Positions 46,582 to 57,915 of a stretch of 64,000 nucleotides of DNA are shown one piece after another. Source of the DNA: Rhizobium pisi (GTDB taxonomy: Bacteria > Pseudomonadota > Alphaproteobacteria > Rhizobiales > Rhizobiaceae); NCBI RefSeq assembly GCF_003938655.1, contig NZ_RJJT01000010.1, positions 1-64,000 on the forward strand, given 5' to 3'. The position numbers were made by a program, and so were the translations under genes. Position 1 is the stretch's first letter. Every line of letters starts with the position of its first letter. Under the pieces are notes generated by a model. That model made no database searches. It had not been told where the DNA came from and saw only the letters and a list, made by a program, of their open reading frames with translations.

Positions 46582-46956
46582 ATGACCGATCCAGCCGCAA
46601 AAACACTCGTTCCCGTCCTGCGAATCAGTTTCCCGGACGAGGATCGTCTCGGGCACGGAAAGATGGAGCTTCTGGAGCACATCCGCTCGACCGGTTCGAT
46701 CTCGGCGGCGGGGCGGGCAATGGACATGTCCTATCGGCGGGCATGGCTGCTCGTCAGCGAGATGAACCGGATGTTTTGCGAACTGGTGGTGGAATCGCAG
46801 CGCGGCGGGCAAAAGGGCGGCGGCGCGGCGCTGACGCCGTTTGGCGAAGAGTTGCTCCAGCGCTTCCGGCGGATGGAAAGGACGGTTCGGGAAAGCCTTG
46901 CCGAGGATCTCGCCTGGCTTGAAGGCAAGCGCAATCCGAGCCACGGCGGCGGCTGA
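46582..46956 (+). CDS. ModE-like winged-helix regulator without molybdate domain
   Basis: A 124-residue DNA-binding protein like the N-terminal domain of ModE: DRLGHGKMELLEHIRSTGSISAAGRAMDMSYRRAW forms the helix-turn-helix (about 22-60) and is followed by a wing and a helix. It has no C-terminal molybdate-binding (Mop) repeats, so by itself it cannot bind molybdate the way E. coli ModE does. The neighbouring modABC genes and a ModE-like palindrome at modA make molybdate-operon control the best guess. Its TGA abuts the modC stop with no intervening base. Single-domain relatives are known in alphaproteobacteria. Confidence 0.85.
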   Translation: MTDPAAKTLVPVLRISFPDEDRLGHGKMELLEHIRSTGSISAAGRAMDMSYRRAWLLVSEMNRMFCELVVESQRGGQKGGGAALTPFGEELLQRFRRMERTVRESLAEDLAWLEGKRNPSHGGG

Positions 46957-48024
46957 TCAGGCCTCAAGGGCAACCGTCTTGATGACGGCGAAGATGGCTT
47001 TGCCGGGGTGAAGATCGAGGCGCTCGCAGGAGAGCGCGGTGATGCGCGAAAGAATGACATCGCCGCCGCAGTCGAGCCGGATTTCGACCGTTCCGTCCTC
47101 GTCCGGCGACATCTGTTCGATCCTGCCTTCGAGAATGTTCAATGCACTGAGGCCCTCCGGTCTTGCGGTCGCCAGCATGACATCGCGGGACGGGATGCGG
47201 ATGCGGACCGGCCTCCCGGACGCAAGGGCGGCACTCGGAATATGCAGCCGGCGGGATTTCAGGGCAACGATCGACAGGTGGTGACGTGCGTCGAAGCTCT
47301 CGACGGTGCCTTCGAGCAGCGCGCCTGCTTCCCGCCGGTCGGAAGCCGCAGACGGGCGGCTCAATATGTCGACGGCCGGACCGGTTGCCTCCACCTTGCC
47401 GTCGCTCATCACGACCACCTTATTTGCCAGCCGCGCCACCTCGGCGATCGCATGACTGACATAGACGATCGGAATGTCGGTCTGATCGCGCAATCGCTCC
47501 AGATAGGGGAGGATCTCGGCCTTGCGCGCCTCATCGAGGGCGGCGAGCGGCTCGTCCATCAGTAGCAGGCGGGGCGAGGAGAGAAGGGCGCGACCAATTG
47601 CGACGCGCTGCTTTTCGCCGCCGGAAAGCGTGGAGGGGCTGCGCGCGAGCAGCGTCTCGATGCCGAGCAGATCGACGACGTGATCGAAGTTCTCGCTGCC
47701 TGCCGCTCCCGGCGCGAACCAGCGGCCGTAGGAAAGATTGGCGCGGACGCTCAGATGCGGGAACAGCCGCGCTTCCTGGAAGACATAGCCGAAACGACGC
47801 CGGTGTTTGGGGACGAAGATGCCCTTGGCGGTCTCGGTCAGGGCTTCGCCGTCAAGCAGGACGCGGCCTTGGTCGGGCCGGGCAAGGCCGGCGATGATGC
47901 GGATCATCGACGTCTTGCCGGAGCCGGAGCGGCCGAAAAGCGCGGTGACGCCGCGCTCGGAGGTGAAGGCGGCGTCGAGTGAAAAGCCGCCGAGCTTCTG
48001 TTTTGCCTCGACGATCAGCGTCAT
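46957..48024 (-). CDS. modC: molybdate ABC transporter ATP-binding protein
   Basis: The ATPase of the molybdate importer. It has 355 residues: Walker A GRSGSGKT at 31-38, signature LSGGEKQ at 133-139, Walker B LLLMDEP at 153-159, and a C-terminal Mop-type domain (about 290-352) that can bind oxyanion and inhibit transport in related proteins. The ATG at 48024 overlaps the modB stop by four bases. The frame continues upstream within modB without similarity. Confidence 0.95.
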   Translation of the reverse strand: MTLIVEAKQKLGGFSLDAAFTSERGVTALFGRSGSGKTSMIRIIAGLARPDQGRVLLDGEALTETAKGIFVPKHRRRFGYVFQEARLFPHLSVRANLSYGRWFAPGAAGSENFDHVVDLLGIETLLARSPSTLSGGEKQRVAIGRALLSSPRLLLMDEPLAALDEARKAEILPYLERLRDQTDIPIVYVSHAIAEVARLANKVVVMSDGKVEATGPAVDILSRPSAASDRREAGALLEGTVESFDARHHLSIVALKSRRLHIPSAALASGRPVRIRIPSRDVMLATARPEGLSALNILEGRIEQMSPDEDGTVEIRLDCGGDVILSRITALSCERLDLHPGKAIFAVIKTVALEA

Positions 48025-48716
48025 TCCGGATCGATCCTCCGACCGGCGAGGCGGGCAAGGAATTCGGAGGCGAGCAGCGCGGCCATCGAAATGACGACGG
48101 CGACGAGTGTCAGCCGCAGCGCACCGGCATCGCCGCCCGGCACCTGGGTGAAGGTGTAGATCGCCGCCGACAGCGTCTGGGTTTCGCCGGGAATATTGGA
48201 GACGAAGGTGATCGTCGCGCCGAATTCGCCCATGGCCTTGGCGAAGGAAAGGATCATTCCGGCGATGATTCCGGGCAGCGTCAGCGGCAGGGTGATCGTC
48301 AGGAAGACCCAGGCCGGACCGGCCCCAAGCGTTCCGGCCGCCTCTTCCAGCTTGCGGTCGACCGCTTCGATCGACAGGCGGATGCTGCGCACCATCAGCG
48401 GAAAGGCCATGACGGCGCAAGCCAGCACCGCACCTGTCCAGCGGAAGGAGAAGACGATGCCGAAATACTGGTCGAGCAGGCTGCCAATCGGACCGCGGCG
48501 ACCGAAGAGGATGAGAAGAAGAAAACCAGTAACAACAGGGGGCAGGATCAGTGGCAGGTGAACGATGCCGTTCAACACCGACTTGCCCCAGAAGCGGCCG
48601 CGAGCAAGCAGCAGGGCGACGAGAATGCCGAGGGGGAGGCTCGCTAGCATGGCGACGATCGAGACGCGCAGGCTGAGCAAGATCGCCGTCCATTCCTCAT
48701 TGCTCAAGCCCAACAT
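48021..48716 (-). CDS. modB: molybdate ABC transporter permease
   Basis: The membrane channel of the molybdate importer, 231 residues with five or six helices. The EAA cytoplasmic loop for ModC contact is [24 protein letters not shown]. The start is either the ATG at 48716 or a TTG two codons earlier with a better-placed GGGAG. Its distance of 114 bases from modA contains a hairpin. Confidence 0.95.
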   Translation of the reverse strand: MLGLSNEEWTAILLSLRVSIVAMLASLPLGILVALLLARGRFWGKSVLNGIVHLPLILPPVVTGFLLLILFGRRGPIGSLLDQYFGIVFSFRWTGAVLACAVMAFPLMVRSIRLSIEAVDRKLEEAAGTLGAGPAWVFLTITLPLTLPGIIAGMILSFAKAMGEFGATITFVSNIPGETQTLSAAIYTFTQVPGGDAGALRLTLVAVVISMAALLASEFLARLAGRRIDPE

Positions 48717-48746
48717 GTCCAAACGCGACCGTCTCCCTGATAAATC

Positions 48747-48770
48747 GAAGGCTCGCCGAGGCGAGCCTTC
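48747..48770 (-). other. intercistronic hairpin between modA and modB
   Basis: A perfect 10-bp stem (48747-48756 with 48761-48770) and 4-base loop. The minus-strand sequence after it (GATTTATC) is not a good U-tract, so it is more likely a processing or stability element than a full terminator. Confidence 0.65.
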
Positions 48771-48830
48771 ACGCTAAGCTGCGGGAGCCGATTCCGCAAT
48801 CATTTCGGGCCCCGACTATTTCAAGCCCGA

Positions 48831-49622
48831 CTATTTCAGAATCGTGAAACCCTGCGCCGTGAAGAAGGCGGCTGCCTTCTCGGATTTGAGGAAGTCGAGA
48901 TAGGCTGCTGCATCCGGGTTCTTGCTCTCCGAAAGGATTGCAATCGGATAGATGATCGGCGGATGGGAATCGGCGGGGAAAGTGCCGACCACGGCGACGC
49001 CCTTATCGGCTGCCGCATCCGTCTGGTAGACGATGCCATAGGGCGCCTCGCCGCGGGAGACCAGGGCAAGAGCGGCGCGCACGCTTTCAGCGCCGGCGAC
49101 CTTGCTTTCCACGGACTTCCAGACGCCGAGCTTTTCCAGCGCGGCCATGCCGTATTTGCCTGCCGGAACCGATTTCGGCTCACCCATGGCGAGCTTGCCG
49201 TCACCGAGCAAAGCCGCAAGATCGAAGCCCTGCTTGATCTCGACCGGCTTTGCCTTGTCCTTTTCGGCAACGAGCACGATCCGGTTTCCAAGCAGGTTCG
49301 AACGGGTATCGGCCTTGATCAGGTTTTTCTTGGCGACGTAATCCATCCAGTCGAGGTCGGCCGAGATGAAGATGTCGGCGGGAGCCGCGTTTTCGATCTG
49401 CTTGGCAAGCGCACCGCTTGCCGCATAGGAGGCGACAGCTTCCTTGCCGCTTTCCTTGGCCCAAGCGGCATTGGCCGCGTCGAGCGCATCCTTGAGGCTC
49501 GCTGCCGCAAAGACGGTCAGTTTTTCGGCGGCTGCGGCCGGCGTCGGAAGCGCTGCCGCGCCGAGCCAAAGAGCCGCGATCGCGGCGGTTGCCAGTTTCA
49601 TCCATTGGCGGCGGTTCTGCAT
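48831..49622 (-). CDS. modA: molybdate-binding periplasmic protein
   Basis: The solute-binding component of the molybdate importer. The 263-residue precursor has a signal peptide (about 10-32, cut after AAA), followed by LTVFAAASLKDALDAAN, the oxyanion-binding N-terminus, YAASGALAKQIENAAPADIFISAD, and YGIVYQTDA toward the end. It is the first gene of the modABC operon. The operator palindrome lies 19 bases upstream of its ATG. Confidence 0.96.
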   Translation of the reverse strand: MQNRRQWMKLATAAIAALWLGAAALPTPAAAAEKLTVFAAASLKDALDAANAAWAKESGKEAVASYAASGALAKQIENAAPADIFISADLDWMDYVAKKNLIKADTRSNLLGNRIVLVAEKDKAKPVEIKQGFDLAALLGDGKLAMGEPKSVPAGKYGMAALEKLGVWKSVESKVAGAESVRAALALVSRGEAPYGIVYQTDAAADKGVAVVGTFPADSHPPIIYPIAILSESKNPDAAAYLDFLKSEKAAAFFTAQGFTILK

Positions 49623-49640
49623 GGTTCTAATCCCCAGATT

Positions 49641-49664
49641 CGAAATATTTCGACGAATATAACG
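49641..49664 (-). promoter_or_regulatory. ModE-like operator of modABC
   Basis: On the minus strand it reads CGTTATATT-N6-AATATTTCG, close to the E. coli ModE box, which is an inverted repeat of CGNTATATA with 6-base spacing. It lies 19-42 bases upstream of the modA start, where a repressor would block transcription. Confidence 0.75.
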
Positions 49665-49965
49665 ACGCTCGCATCTTGGCTAGGGATATATCCGTGAAAA
49701 CATAACCGGATCGGTGGGCCGCATCAGTATTTCCATATTCCCAAGCGCATGGCTCCCCGAAAAAACCGGCTCGAAGGGCAGCAACATTCGAAAGTTCATC
49801 CGCCAGCCGAAGAGGTCCGTCGTGATGGACGGGGATTATATTCGGTTTTGCCGATAAAAGCGGCAGCATCCGAAGGTTCGGCATGTCGGCATTGCGCTGG
49901 CTGCATTGCTGCAATGCACAAATTGATATTCACCTTCTTGCGGAATATGGTAAAACATAATCATC
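49665..49965. other. region between modA operator and the sRNA
   Basis: About 300 bases without a convincing gene. It should contain the modA promoter (toward the left) and the sRNA promoter (toward the right, near 49935-49961). A 134-codon plus-strand frame crosses it and the sRNA, but its composition and lack of a start site argue against coding. Confidence 0.5.
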
Positions 49966-50075
49966 GAAACGGCTTCTCCTCCTCCCATAGCCGTTCGGTA
50001 GGATCGACAACACTCCTCCTCCCAGTTGTCGATCCAGTTCATAAGCCCGACGGATCCTCCCCCGTCGGGCTTTCT
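49966..50075 (+). ncRNA. alpha-r14-type trans-acting small RNA (NfeR1-like)
   Basis: Three consecutive hairpins, each with an anti-Shine-Dalgarno CCTCC-type loop: 49968-49974/49989-49995 (loop contains CTCCTCCTCCC), 50001-50011/50025-50035 (perfect 11-bp stem, loop CTCCTCCTCCC) and the terminator 50043-50053/50062-50072 (perfect 11-bp stem, loop ATCCTCCC, followed by TCTCGTTT). This layout and the loops match the alpha-r14 family of rhizobial sRNAs, which pair with mRNA ribosome binding sites. A possible -10 is CATAAT at 49956-49961; the 5' end is approximate. Confidence 0.85.
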
Positions 50076-50103
50076 CGTTTCCAGCACTTTCTTGAAAATC
50101 AGG

Positions 50104-50703
50104 CTATTCGGTCGCGCCCGGACGCGAACCGTTGCGGATTGCCGTCGAGCTGAGGCCGGAGCGCGGCCCGTGGATGAAGGTCCAGGCCGGCGCCGGCTTC
50201 TTCCAGAGGACGCGCGCGTCATCCTCATCGACTCGGGCAAAATCGAAGGTTCTCGTCATCTTTGAGGAGAGGTAGGAGAGTGTCGCGCCTGGCCTGTCGA
50301 TCACGGCGATCGGGAAGGTGCGGGCGATCTCCTGCCATTTCTGCCATTTGTCGAAGGTCTGCAGGCTGTCGGCGCCCATGATCCAGATGAAATGGACATG
50401 CGGATTGCGGGCCTTGACGCGGGCAAGCGTATTGGCCGTGTAGCTGACGCCGAGCGCCTGCTCGAAAGCGGTGACCTTGATGCGCGGATCGGCGGCGATG
50501 CGTTCGCTCTCAGCGACGCGTTCGGCAAGCGGGGCGAGAAGATTGCGGCTTTTCAGCGGGTTGCCTGGTGTCACCATCCACCAGAGCTGGTCGAGGCCGA
50601 GCCGCTTGATGGCGATCTCGGCGACAAGTGCATGGCCCTCATGCGGTGGGTTGAAGGAGCCGCCGAACAGACCGACGATCATGCCGCGCTCGCTGTGCGG
50701 CAT
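50104..50703 (-). CDS. nadD: nicotinate-nucleotide adenylyltransferase
   Basis: Adenylates nicotinate mononucleotide on the way to NAD. The 199-residue protein has the nucleotidyltransferase motif GSFNPPHEGH at 15-24, WMVTPGNPLK, and the C-terminal SSTAIR motif. The ATG at 50703 is used; MIVGLFGG at residue 8 is a second possible start. It lies 37 bases after proA. In many bacteria nadD is directly followed by rsfS; here the mod cassette and an sRNA lie between them. Confidence 0.95.
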   Translation of the reverse strand: MPHSERGMIVGLFGGSFNPPHEGHALVAEIAIKRLGLDQLWWMVTPGNPLKSRNLLAPLAERVAESERIAADPRIKVTAFEQALGVSYTANTLARVKARNPHVHFIWIMGADSLQTFDKWQKWQEIARTFPIAVIDRPGATLSYLSSKMTRTFDFARVDEDDARVLWKKPAPAWTFIHGPRSGLSSTAIRNGSRPGATE

Positions 50704-50740
50704 GCGGAGATATCGTCGGTCCACAGTCTCCGTCGTCACG

Positions 50741-52016
50741 TCAAGGTCGTGTCTGTCCCGCACCGCGCACCCGGTATTTGAAGGAGGTGAGCTGCTCGAC
50801 GCCGACGGGGCCGCGAGCATGCATCTTGCCGGTGGCGATACCGATTTCCGCGCCCATGCCGAACTCGCCGCCATCGGCAAACTGCGTCGAGGCATTGTGC
50901 AGCAGGATCGCCGAATCGACCTCGGTGAAGAAACGCTCGACGACGCCGGGGTCTTCGGCGATGACGGCCTCGGTGTGGTTCGAGGAATATGTCTGGATAT
51001 GGGCGATCGCGCCGGATATGCCGTCGACGACGGCGACCGAGATGATCGCATCGAGAAATTCGGTCGACCAATCTTCCTCGGTCGCGGGCTTCATGCCGGG
51101 TGCGACTTTCAGCACCGTTGCCGAAGCGCGGATCTCGCAGCCCGCCTCCGTGAGAACCTCAAGCAGAGGCGTCAGATGCGTGCCGATCGCCGCACCGTCG
51201 ACGAGCAGCGTTTCGGCAGCACCGCAGATACCCGTGCGCCGCATCTTGGCGTTGACGACGATCTTCTTCGCCATTTCGATATCGGCGGACGCATCGACAT
51301 AGATATGACAAAGGCCTTCGAGATGGGCAAAGACCGGCACGCGGGCCTCGCTCTGCACCCGGGCGACCAGGCTCTTGCCGCCGCGCGGCACGATGACGTC
51401 GATTGCCCCGTCGAGGCCGCGCAGCATGGCGCCAACGGCGGCGCGATCGGCGACTGGAACGAGCTGGATAGCATACTCTGGAAGCCCGGCCGCCTTCAGG
51501 CCCTCGACCATGCAGGCATGGATAGCCTGCGATGAACGGCGCGAATCCGAACCGCAGCGCAGGATGACCGCATTGCCTGCCTTGAGGCAGAGCGCGCCGG
51601 CATCGGCCGTGACGTTCGGCCGGCTTTCAAAGATCACGCCGATGACGCCGAGCGGCGTGCGGACGCGCTCGATCTTCAGGCCGTTCGGCCGGTCCCAGGC
51701 GGCGATCACTTCGCCCACCGGATCGGCCAGAGCCGCGATGGCACGGATTCCCTCAGCCATTTCGGTAATGCGCTTGTCGTTCAGCGTCAGCCGATCGACG
51801 AAGGAAGCAAGCGTTTCGGTGCCTTCGATATCCTTCAGGTCCTTGGCATTCTCGGCAAGAATATGCGCCCTGTTCGCCAGGATCGCATCGGACATGGCAT
51901 TCAAAGCCTTGTTCTTCGCTTCGGTGGACGCAAAGCCCAGCGGTCGCGCGGCAGCCTTTGCCTTGCGGCCGATGTCGTTCATCAGCGCGTCAATGTCAGG
52001 GCTTGGCGCAACGGCA

Positions 52017-52024
<8 letters not shown>
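50741..52024 (-). CDS. proA: gamma-glutamyl phosphate reductase
   Basis: Reduces glutamyl 5-phosphate to glutamate semialdehyde with NADPH, second step of proline synthesis. The 427-residue protein of the aldehyde dehydrogenase fold shows [25 protein letters not shown] and the active-site cysteine in [13 protein letters not shown]. The start overlaps the proB stop by eight bases. Confidence 0.97.
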
Positions 52025-54327
<2,303 letters not shown>

Positions 54328-54339
54328 TCAAAGATTATC

Positions 54340-55206
54340 GTGATTTTTGCGAGCTATAACATACAGTATGGCTTCGGTCTCGACGGCAGATACGATCTGG
54401 CGCGGATTGCCCGGAGCCTCGAGGGGGCGGATGTCATCGCCCTGCAGGAGGTAACCCGCGGCTTCTCCCGTAACGGTTTTGCCGACATGCCGACCAATGT
54501 TGCGTCCTTCTTTCCCGACTATTTCTGGGTGTATGGGCCGGCCTGCGACATGCATGTCGAGGCTGATGAAGGCGGGGTTCAGCCGGTACGCGGCACGCGA
54601 TTCCAGTTCGGCAACATGGTGTTGTCTCGCTGGCCGATCCTTTCGACCCGGACGCTGCTTCTGCCGCGCAGCCGCACGATCGGCAAGATCAACCTGCAGC
54701 GCGGCGCGACCGAGGCGGTGATCGCTATTCCCCACGGCGCGATCCGCCTCTATTCGGTCCATCTCGACCATGTCTCGCCCGAAGAGCGAATCCGTCAGCT
54801 GCAATTTCTGAACGCGCATATCAATGCCTTCGCCCAGGAGGGCGGGTCGCTGACGGGGGCGGCCGAATTCGAGCAGCCCGAGCCGCCGCTGCCGGAGGAT
54901 TACGTCATCATGGGCGATTTCAACATGGAGCCGGAATCGCCGGAATATTGCGCGCTTGCCGGTGCTGCCGGTGGATATTACGGCCGGGTGGCCAGGGTTG
55001 GCACGCCGGTCGACGCCTTTGCGGCGCTCAAGGCCCACCGTCCGGAGAGCTACAGCTGGATGGATCCCGAGGATCACGGCAAACGCATGCATCTCGATTA
55101 TTGCTTCGTCAGTTGCGGCCTGGAGGGCCGGTTGAAATCTGCCCGGATCGATACGCAATCCGACGGCTCCGATCACTTTCCGCTATGGGTCGTGATCGGC
55201 GATTGA
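54340..55206 (+). CDS. endonuclease/exonuclease/phosphatase family protein
   Basis: A 288-residue cytoplasmic protein of the EEP metal-dependent phosphodiesterase fold. Active-site residues are Asn7 in SYNIQYG, a glutamate in IALQEV (about 40), Asp193 and Asn195 in MGDFNMEP, and Asp278-His279 in GSDHFPL. The substrate (DNA, lipid or nucleotide) is not predictable. The GTG at 54340 begins the fold; the GGAGGT upstream is 11 bases away, and an ATT codon two positions earlier would have better spacing. A strong terminator follows. Confidence 0.88.
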   Translation: MIFASYNIQYGFGLDGRYDLARIARSLEGADVIALQEVTRGFSRNGFADMPTNVASFFPDYFWVYGPACDMHVEADEGGVQPVRGTRFQFGNMVLSRWPILSTRTLLLPRSRTIGKINLQRGATEAVIAIPHGAIRLYSVHLDHVSPEERIRQLQFLNAHINAFAQEGGSLTGAAEFEQPEPPLPEDYVIMGDFNMEPESPEYCALAGAAGGYYGRVARVGTPVDAFAALKAHRPESYSWMDPEDHGKRMHLDYCFVSCGLEGRLKSARIDTQSDGSDHFPLWVVIGD

Positions 55207-55210
55207 CGAA

Positions 55211-55233
55211 GACGCCGCCCGACGGGCGGCGTC
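55211..55233. terminator. terminator between EEP gene and acetyltransferase
   Basis: A perfect 10-bp stem (55211-55220 with 55224-55233) with a 3-base loop followed by TCCTTTT, between two convergent genes. Confidence 0.85.
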
Positions 55234-55243
55234 TCCTTTTCGA

Positions 55244-55831
55244 TTAGGCGACCTTGCGCGGCTGCAGCGCGCCTGGCTGCAGTACCGTTTCGATGTGCGA
55301 CACCATGGTGTTGCGGGCGAAACAATAGATTTCGCCGCAACCCGTCATGCGGAAACCGAGCTTCTCCTGCAATCGCAGCGAAGCCGGGTTGTCGGCGAAG
55401 ACACCGGAATAAACAGGTGTCTCCGGCATGCGACGCGAGAAGCGCTCGATGATCGCAGCCACCGCCTCACTCATATAGCCGCGCCGCCAGTAGTAGCGGT
55501 TCAGCCAGTAGCCGAGGTGCCAGCGACCATGACGCAGCTCGATTGATACGTTGCCGATATGGACGTCGTCCGCACCGGTGATTGCGAGCGGCCAGTCCGG
55601 CAGAGTGCCTGATGTGACCGGGATCAGCCAGTCCAGCGCATCCTGCCGATCATAGGGGGCAGGTACACGGGACAGCATGCGCGTGACCGCGAAATCGGAC
55701 AACGATTCCGCGATCGCAGGCGCATCGCTCAACCTGTGGGGGCGGAGCGTCAGCCGGGTGGTCGAAATGACCGGCGCGGGGCCGGGCATCATCGGCTTGG
55801 TCTCCGGCCTTTGCAGTGCCGTCGTGCTCAT
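55244..55831 (-). CDS. GNAT acetyltransferase (RimJ/RimL-like)
   Basis: A 195-residue acetyltransferase. Motif segments are TTRLTLRPHRLSDAPAI at the substrate side, HLGYWLNRYYWRRGYMSEAVAAI for the acetyl-CoA site, and NPASLRLQEKLGFR. It resembles RimJ/RimL protein N-acetyltransferases, but the substrate is unknown. Its start overlaps the end of a second GNAT gene by four bases (ATGA). Confidence 0.85.
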   Translation of the reverse strand: MSTTALQRPETKPMMPGPAPVISTTRLTLRPHRLSDAPAIAESLSDFAVTRMLSRVPAPYDRQDALDWLIPVTSGTLPDWPLAITGADDVHIGNVSIELRHGRWHLGYWLNRYYWRRGYMSEAVAAIIERFSRRMPETPVYSGVFADNPASLRLQEKLGFRMTGCGEIYCFARNTMVSHIETVLQPGALQPRKVA

Positions 55832-56484
55832 GCGATGTTCCCCCAGCTTCTGAGGGACATCCAGGTCTTGCGATCAAGCCTGTACCACTCGACCGGCACG
55901 TTGCTGCCCAGCGCCAGCGAGGCGGCGAGCCCCGATCCCTGGAACTGGAAGCCGCACTTCTGGATGACGCGCCGCGAGGCGACGTTCATGACCCGGCAAC
56001 GAGCGTCGATCTGATCGACGTCCTGGCGGGTTCTGAACACCATATCGACCAGGGCATGGCAGGCCTCGGTCATGTAACCCTGGTTCCAATAGGGTTCGCC
56101 TAGCCAGTAACCGATCTCGACGGTCTTGCCGTCGTCGTGCGGTTCCACGCCGCAGCAACCGATGAAGGCGCCGTTTTCGGCTTTGGTGATGGCATAGACG
56201 CACTTACCGATCTCGCCATTTCGCGTACGCCAAACGAAGTCGGCGGCATCATCGGCGGTATAGGGGTGCGGCATACGCGATACCATGGTGGCGACTTTGG
56301 CGTTGTTGGCGAGATGGGCAAGGGCGTCGATGTCTTCTTCGTGGGGCGCGCGCATGACGAGCCTTTCCGATAATAAGACAGGGCAATCGGTCCTTAACCG
56401 CTCCGGCCTCAGCCGTTCCTTGGGAGACCGCTGGTCTTCCCTGGGCGACCGTGATTGGTCTGCCCTTATCAATTCGCCTTGCAT
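55828..56484 (-). CDS. second GNAT acetyltransferase (RimJ/RimL-like)
   Basis: A 218-residue paralogue of the downstream acetyltransferase: SERLVMRAPHEEDIDALAH, EIGYWLGEPYWNQGYMTEACHAL and NVASRRVIQKCGF. The first 35 residues are arginine-rich and outside the fold. AGGAGG lies seven bases before the ATG. It follows the rpmA terminator and is translationally coupled to its paralogue, so the pair was probably formed by tandem duplication. Confidence 0.85.
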   Translation of the reverse strand: MQGELIRADQSRSPREDQRSPKERLRPERLRTDCPVLLSERLVMRAPHEEDIDALAHLANNAKVATMVSRMPHPYTADDAADFVWRTRNGEIGKCVYAITKAENGAFIGCCGVEPHDDGKTVEIGYWLGEPYWNQGYMTEACHALVDMVFRTRQDVDQIDARCRVMNVASRRVIQKCGFQFQGSGLAASLALGSNVPVEWYRLDRKTWMSLRSWGNIA

Positions 56485-56513
56485 GTTCAGTCCTCCTGTT
56501 TGGACAAAGAAAA

Positions 56514-56539
56514 AGGGGAGGTGGCGCCCCATCTCCCCT
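56514..56539 (-). terminator. hairpin terminator after rpmA
   Basis: A 7-bp stem (56514-56520 with 56533-56539) with an internal TGG/CCA pairing, flanked by A and T runs. It lies 70-95 bases after the rpmA stop and before the acetyltransferase ribosome binding site. Confidence 0.65.
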
Positions 56540-56609
56540 GTTTTCTAGACTGAACCTGGTACGGCCAGCCGGGTCGATGAGACGCCGGCTGTTTTTGAGC
56601 GCTACCGGC

Positions 56610-56879
56610 TTATTCCGCTGCTTCGGCTTTCGGCATGACAGACACGTAGACGCGACCGTTGGCCTTCGTTCGGTAGTTCACATTGCCGGCGGTAAGTGCA
56701 AAAATCGTGTGATCCTTGCCGAGGCCGACGTTGGAACCCGGATGCCACTGCGTCCCGCGCTGACGCACGAGAATGTTGCCTGCGATGACGGCTTCGCCGC
56801 CGAACTTCTTCACGCCAAGGCGCTTGGATTCGGAATCGCGACCGTTGCGCGAGGAACCGCCAGCTTTTTTGTGTGCCAT
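56610..56879 (-). CDS. rpmA: 50S ribosomal protein L27
   Basis: The 89-residue L27 protein, whose N-terminus reaches the peptidyl-transferase centre. It begins [19 protein letters not shown] and has the [15 protein letters not shown] segment; there is no N-terminal extension to be processed, unlike in Firmicutes. It is 33 bases after rplU and expressed with it. Confidence 0.98.
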   Translation of the reverse strand: MAHKKAGGSSRNGRDSESKRLGVKKFGGEAVIAGNILVRQRGTQWHPGSNVGLGKDHTIFALTAGNVNYRTKANGRVYVSVMPKAEAAE

Positions 56880-56912
56880 TGGAGTTCTCCTTTAAACCTT
56901 GTCCCGTTGATC

Positions 56913-57230
56913 TTACTTGGCAGCCACGATGTCCGTGATACGGACGACCGTGTGATGCTGACGATGGCCGCGCGAACGCTTCGAATTCTGACGGCGGCGC
57001 TTCTTGAAGGCGATGACCTTCTTGCCGCGGTTCTGTTCGACGACTTCTGCCTTGACAGAGGCGCCGGTAACGAAGGGCGCACCGATCGCAGCGTCGGCGC
57101 CTTCGCCGATCACGAGCACTTCGGTGAATTCAATGGAGTCGCCTGCGGCAGCTTCCAGCTTTTCGATGGTCAGCACGTCGTTGGCTGCCACACGGTACTG
57201 CTTACCGCCGGTCTTGATGACTGCGAACAT
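56913..57230 (-). CDS. rplU: 50S ribosomal protein L21
   Basis: The 105-residue L21 protein, recognised from [20 protein letters not shown] and the basic [21 protein letters not shown] region that binds 23S rRNA. It is the first gene of the rplU-rpmA unit. Confidence 0.98.
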   Translation of the reverse strand: MFAVIKTGGKQYRVAANDVLTIEKLEAAAGDSIEFTEVLVIGEGADAAIGAPFVTGASVKAEVVEQNRGKKVIAFKKRRRQNSKRSRGHRQHHTVVRITDIVAAK

Positions 57231-57535
57231 TTTTTATCCTTTCATGTTCGTTCCAGCTCTCCCCGCTACTTGAGCAAGGTGGCCGTCTTTTTATCAGTCG
57301 AAGTTAAGCAGGGATTTCAGAGGGAAAACCTCGAACTCTTCCTGCCGGTGAAGCCCCGCGCGAGCGCAGGACGAGCTAGGCACGGATTTCTCCAAACCTA
57401 TTGCGCAGCCGAGATACGCGAGTGACAAAAAGGTGTCAAGGCAAAAGGATGGAATGTTTCGACTTTTCGGCTTGCCAGCCTGTCATTTGCTCGTTATGAG
57501 AACGCCCGCGCCGAACAAGCGCCGACCAAGACCGC
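57231..57535. other. intergenic region upstream of rplU and the tRNA
   Basis: 305 bases. It must hold the rplU promoter and leader (minus strand) and the tRNA-Ser promoter (plus strand). I see no ORF with support, no known leader structure and no clear promoter pair. Confidence 0.45.
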
Positions 57536-57625
57536 GGAGAGGTGGCAGAGTGGTCGAATGCACCGCACTCGAAATGCGGCATACCTGCAAGGGTATCGTG
57601 GGTTCAAATCCCACCCTCTCCGCCA
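57536..57625 (+). tRNA. tRNA-Ser(CGA)
   Basis: 90 bases including an encoded CCA end. The acceptor stem GGAGAGG pairs with CCTCTCC, the anticodon stem CCGCA/TGCGG encloses CTCGAAA with anticodon CGA at 57570-57572, the long variable arm of class II tRNAs is present, and the T-loop is GTTCAAATC. Confidence 0.97.
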
Positions 57626-57915
57626 TTTTCACGCGCTCAAGCCATTGCATTTGTTGCGCTTTATTTGGATCTCGGCAAATTGTGATCCCAGATACGATCC
57701 CGGCAGGCAAAGTTGAAGTGCGCTCGCTGCCTTGAGAATCGGCGCGACGCCAGACCTTAACCGTCGGGATCAAGAGGATGGCGCTACGAGCGTCTGAGTC
57801 AGTCGCGCACCGCCTCCTTCGCGTCCGGCGCCAACACCCCGTCAATCAACCACCCGCCAGTAAGTAATCAATCTGGGCGAATTGCTTTTTAAGGCATTGC
57901 TGATGAATTGTGGTC
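57626..57915. other. region after tRNA-Ser
   Basis: 290 bases with no gene I can support. A sequence of lower GC and a T-run after 57625 may end the tRNA transcript. No integrase fragment or duplicated tRNA end was seen. Confidence 0.45.

Noticed and set aside
57483-57845. 120-codon minus-strand frame containing ERVGFEPTIPLQVCR
   Set aside because: It is antisense to tRNA-Ser; this peptide is a well-known false ORF produced by translating the complement of serine tRNA genes.
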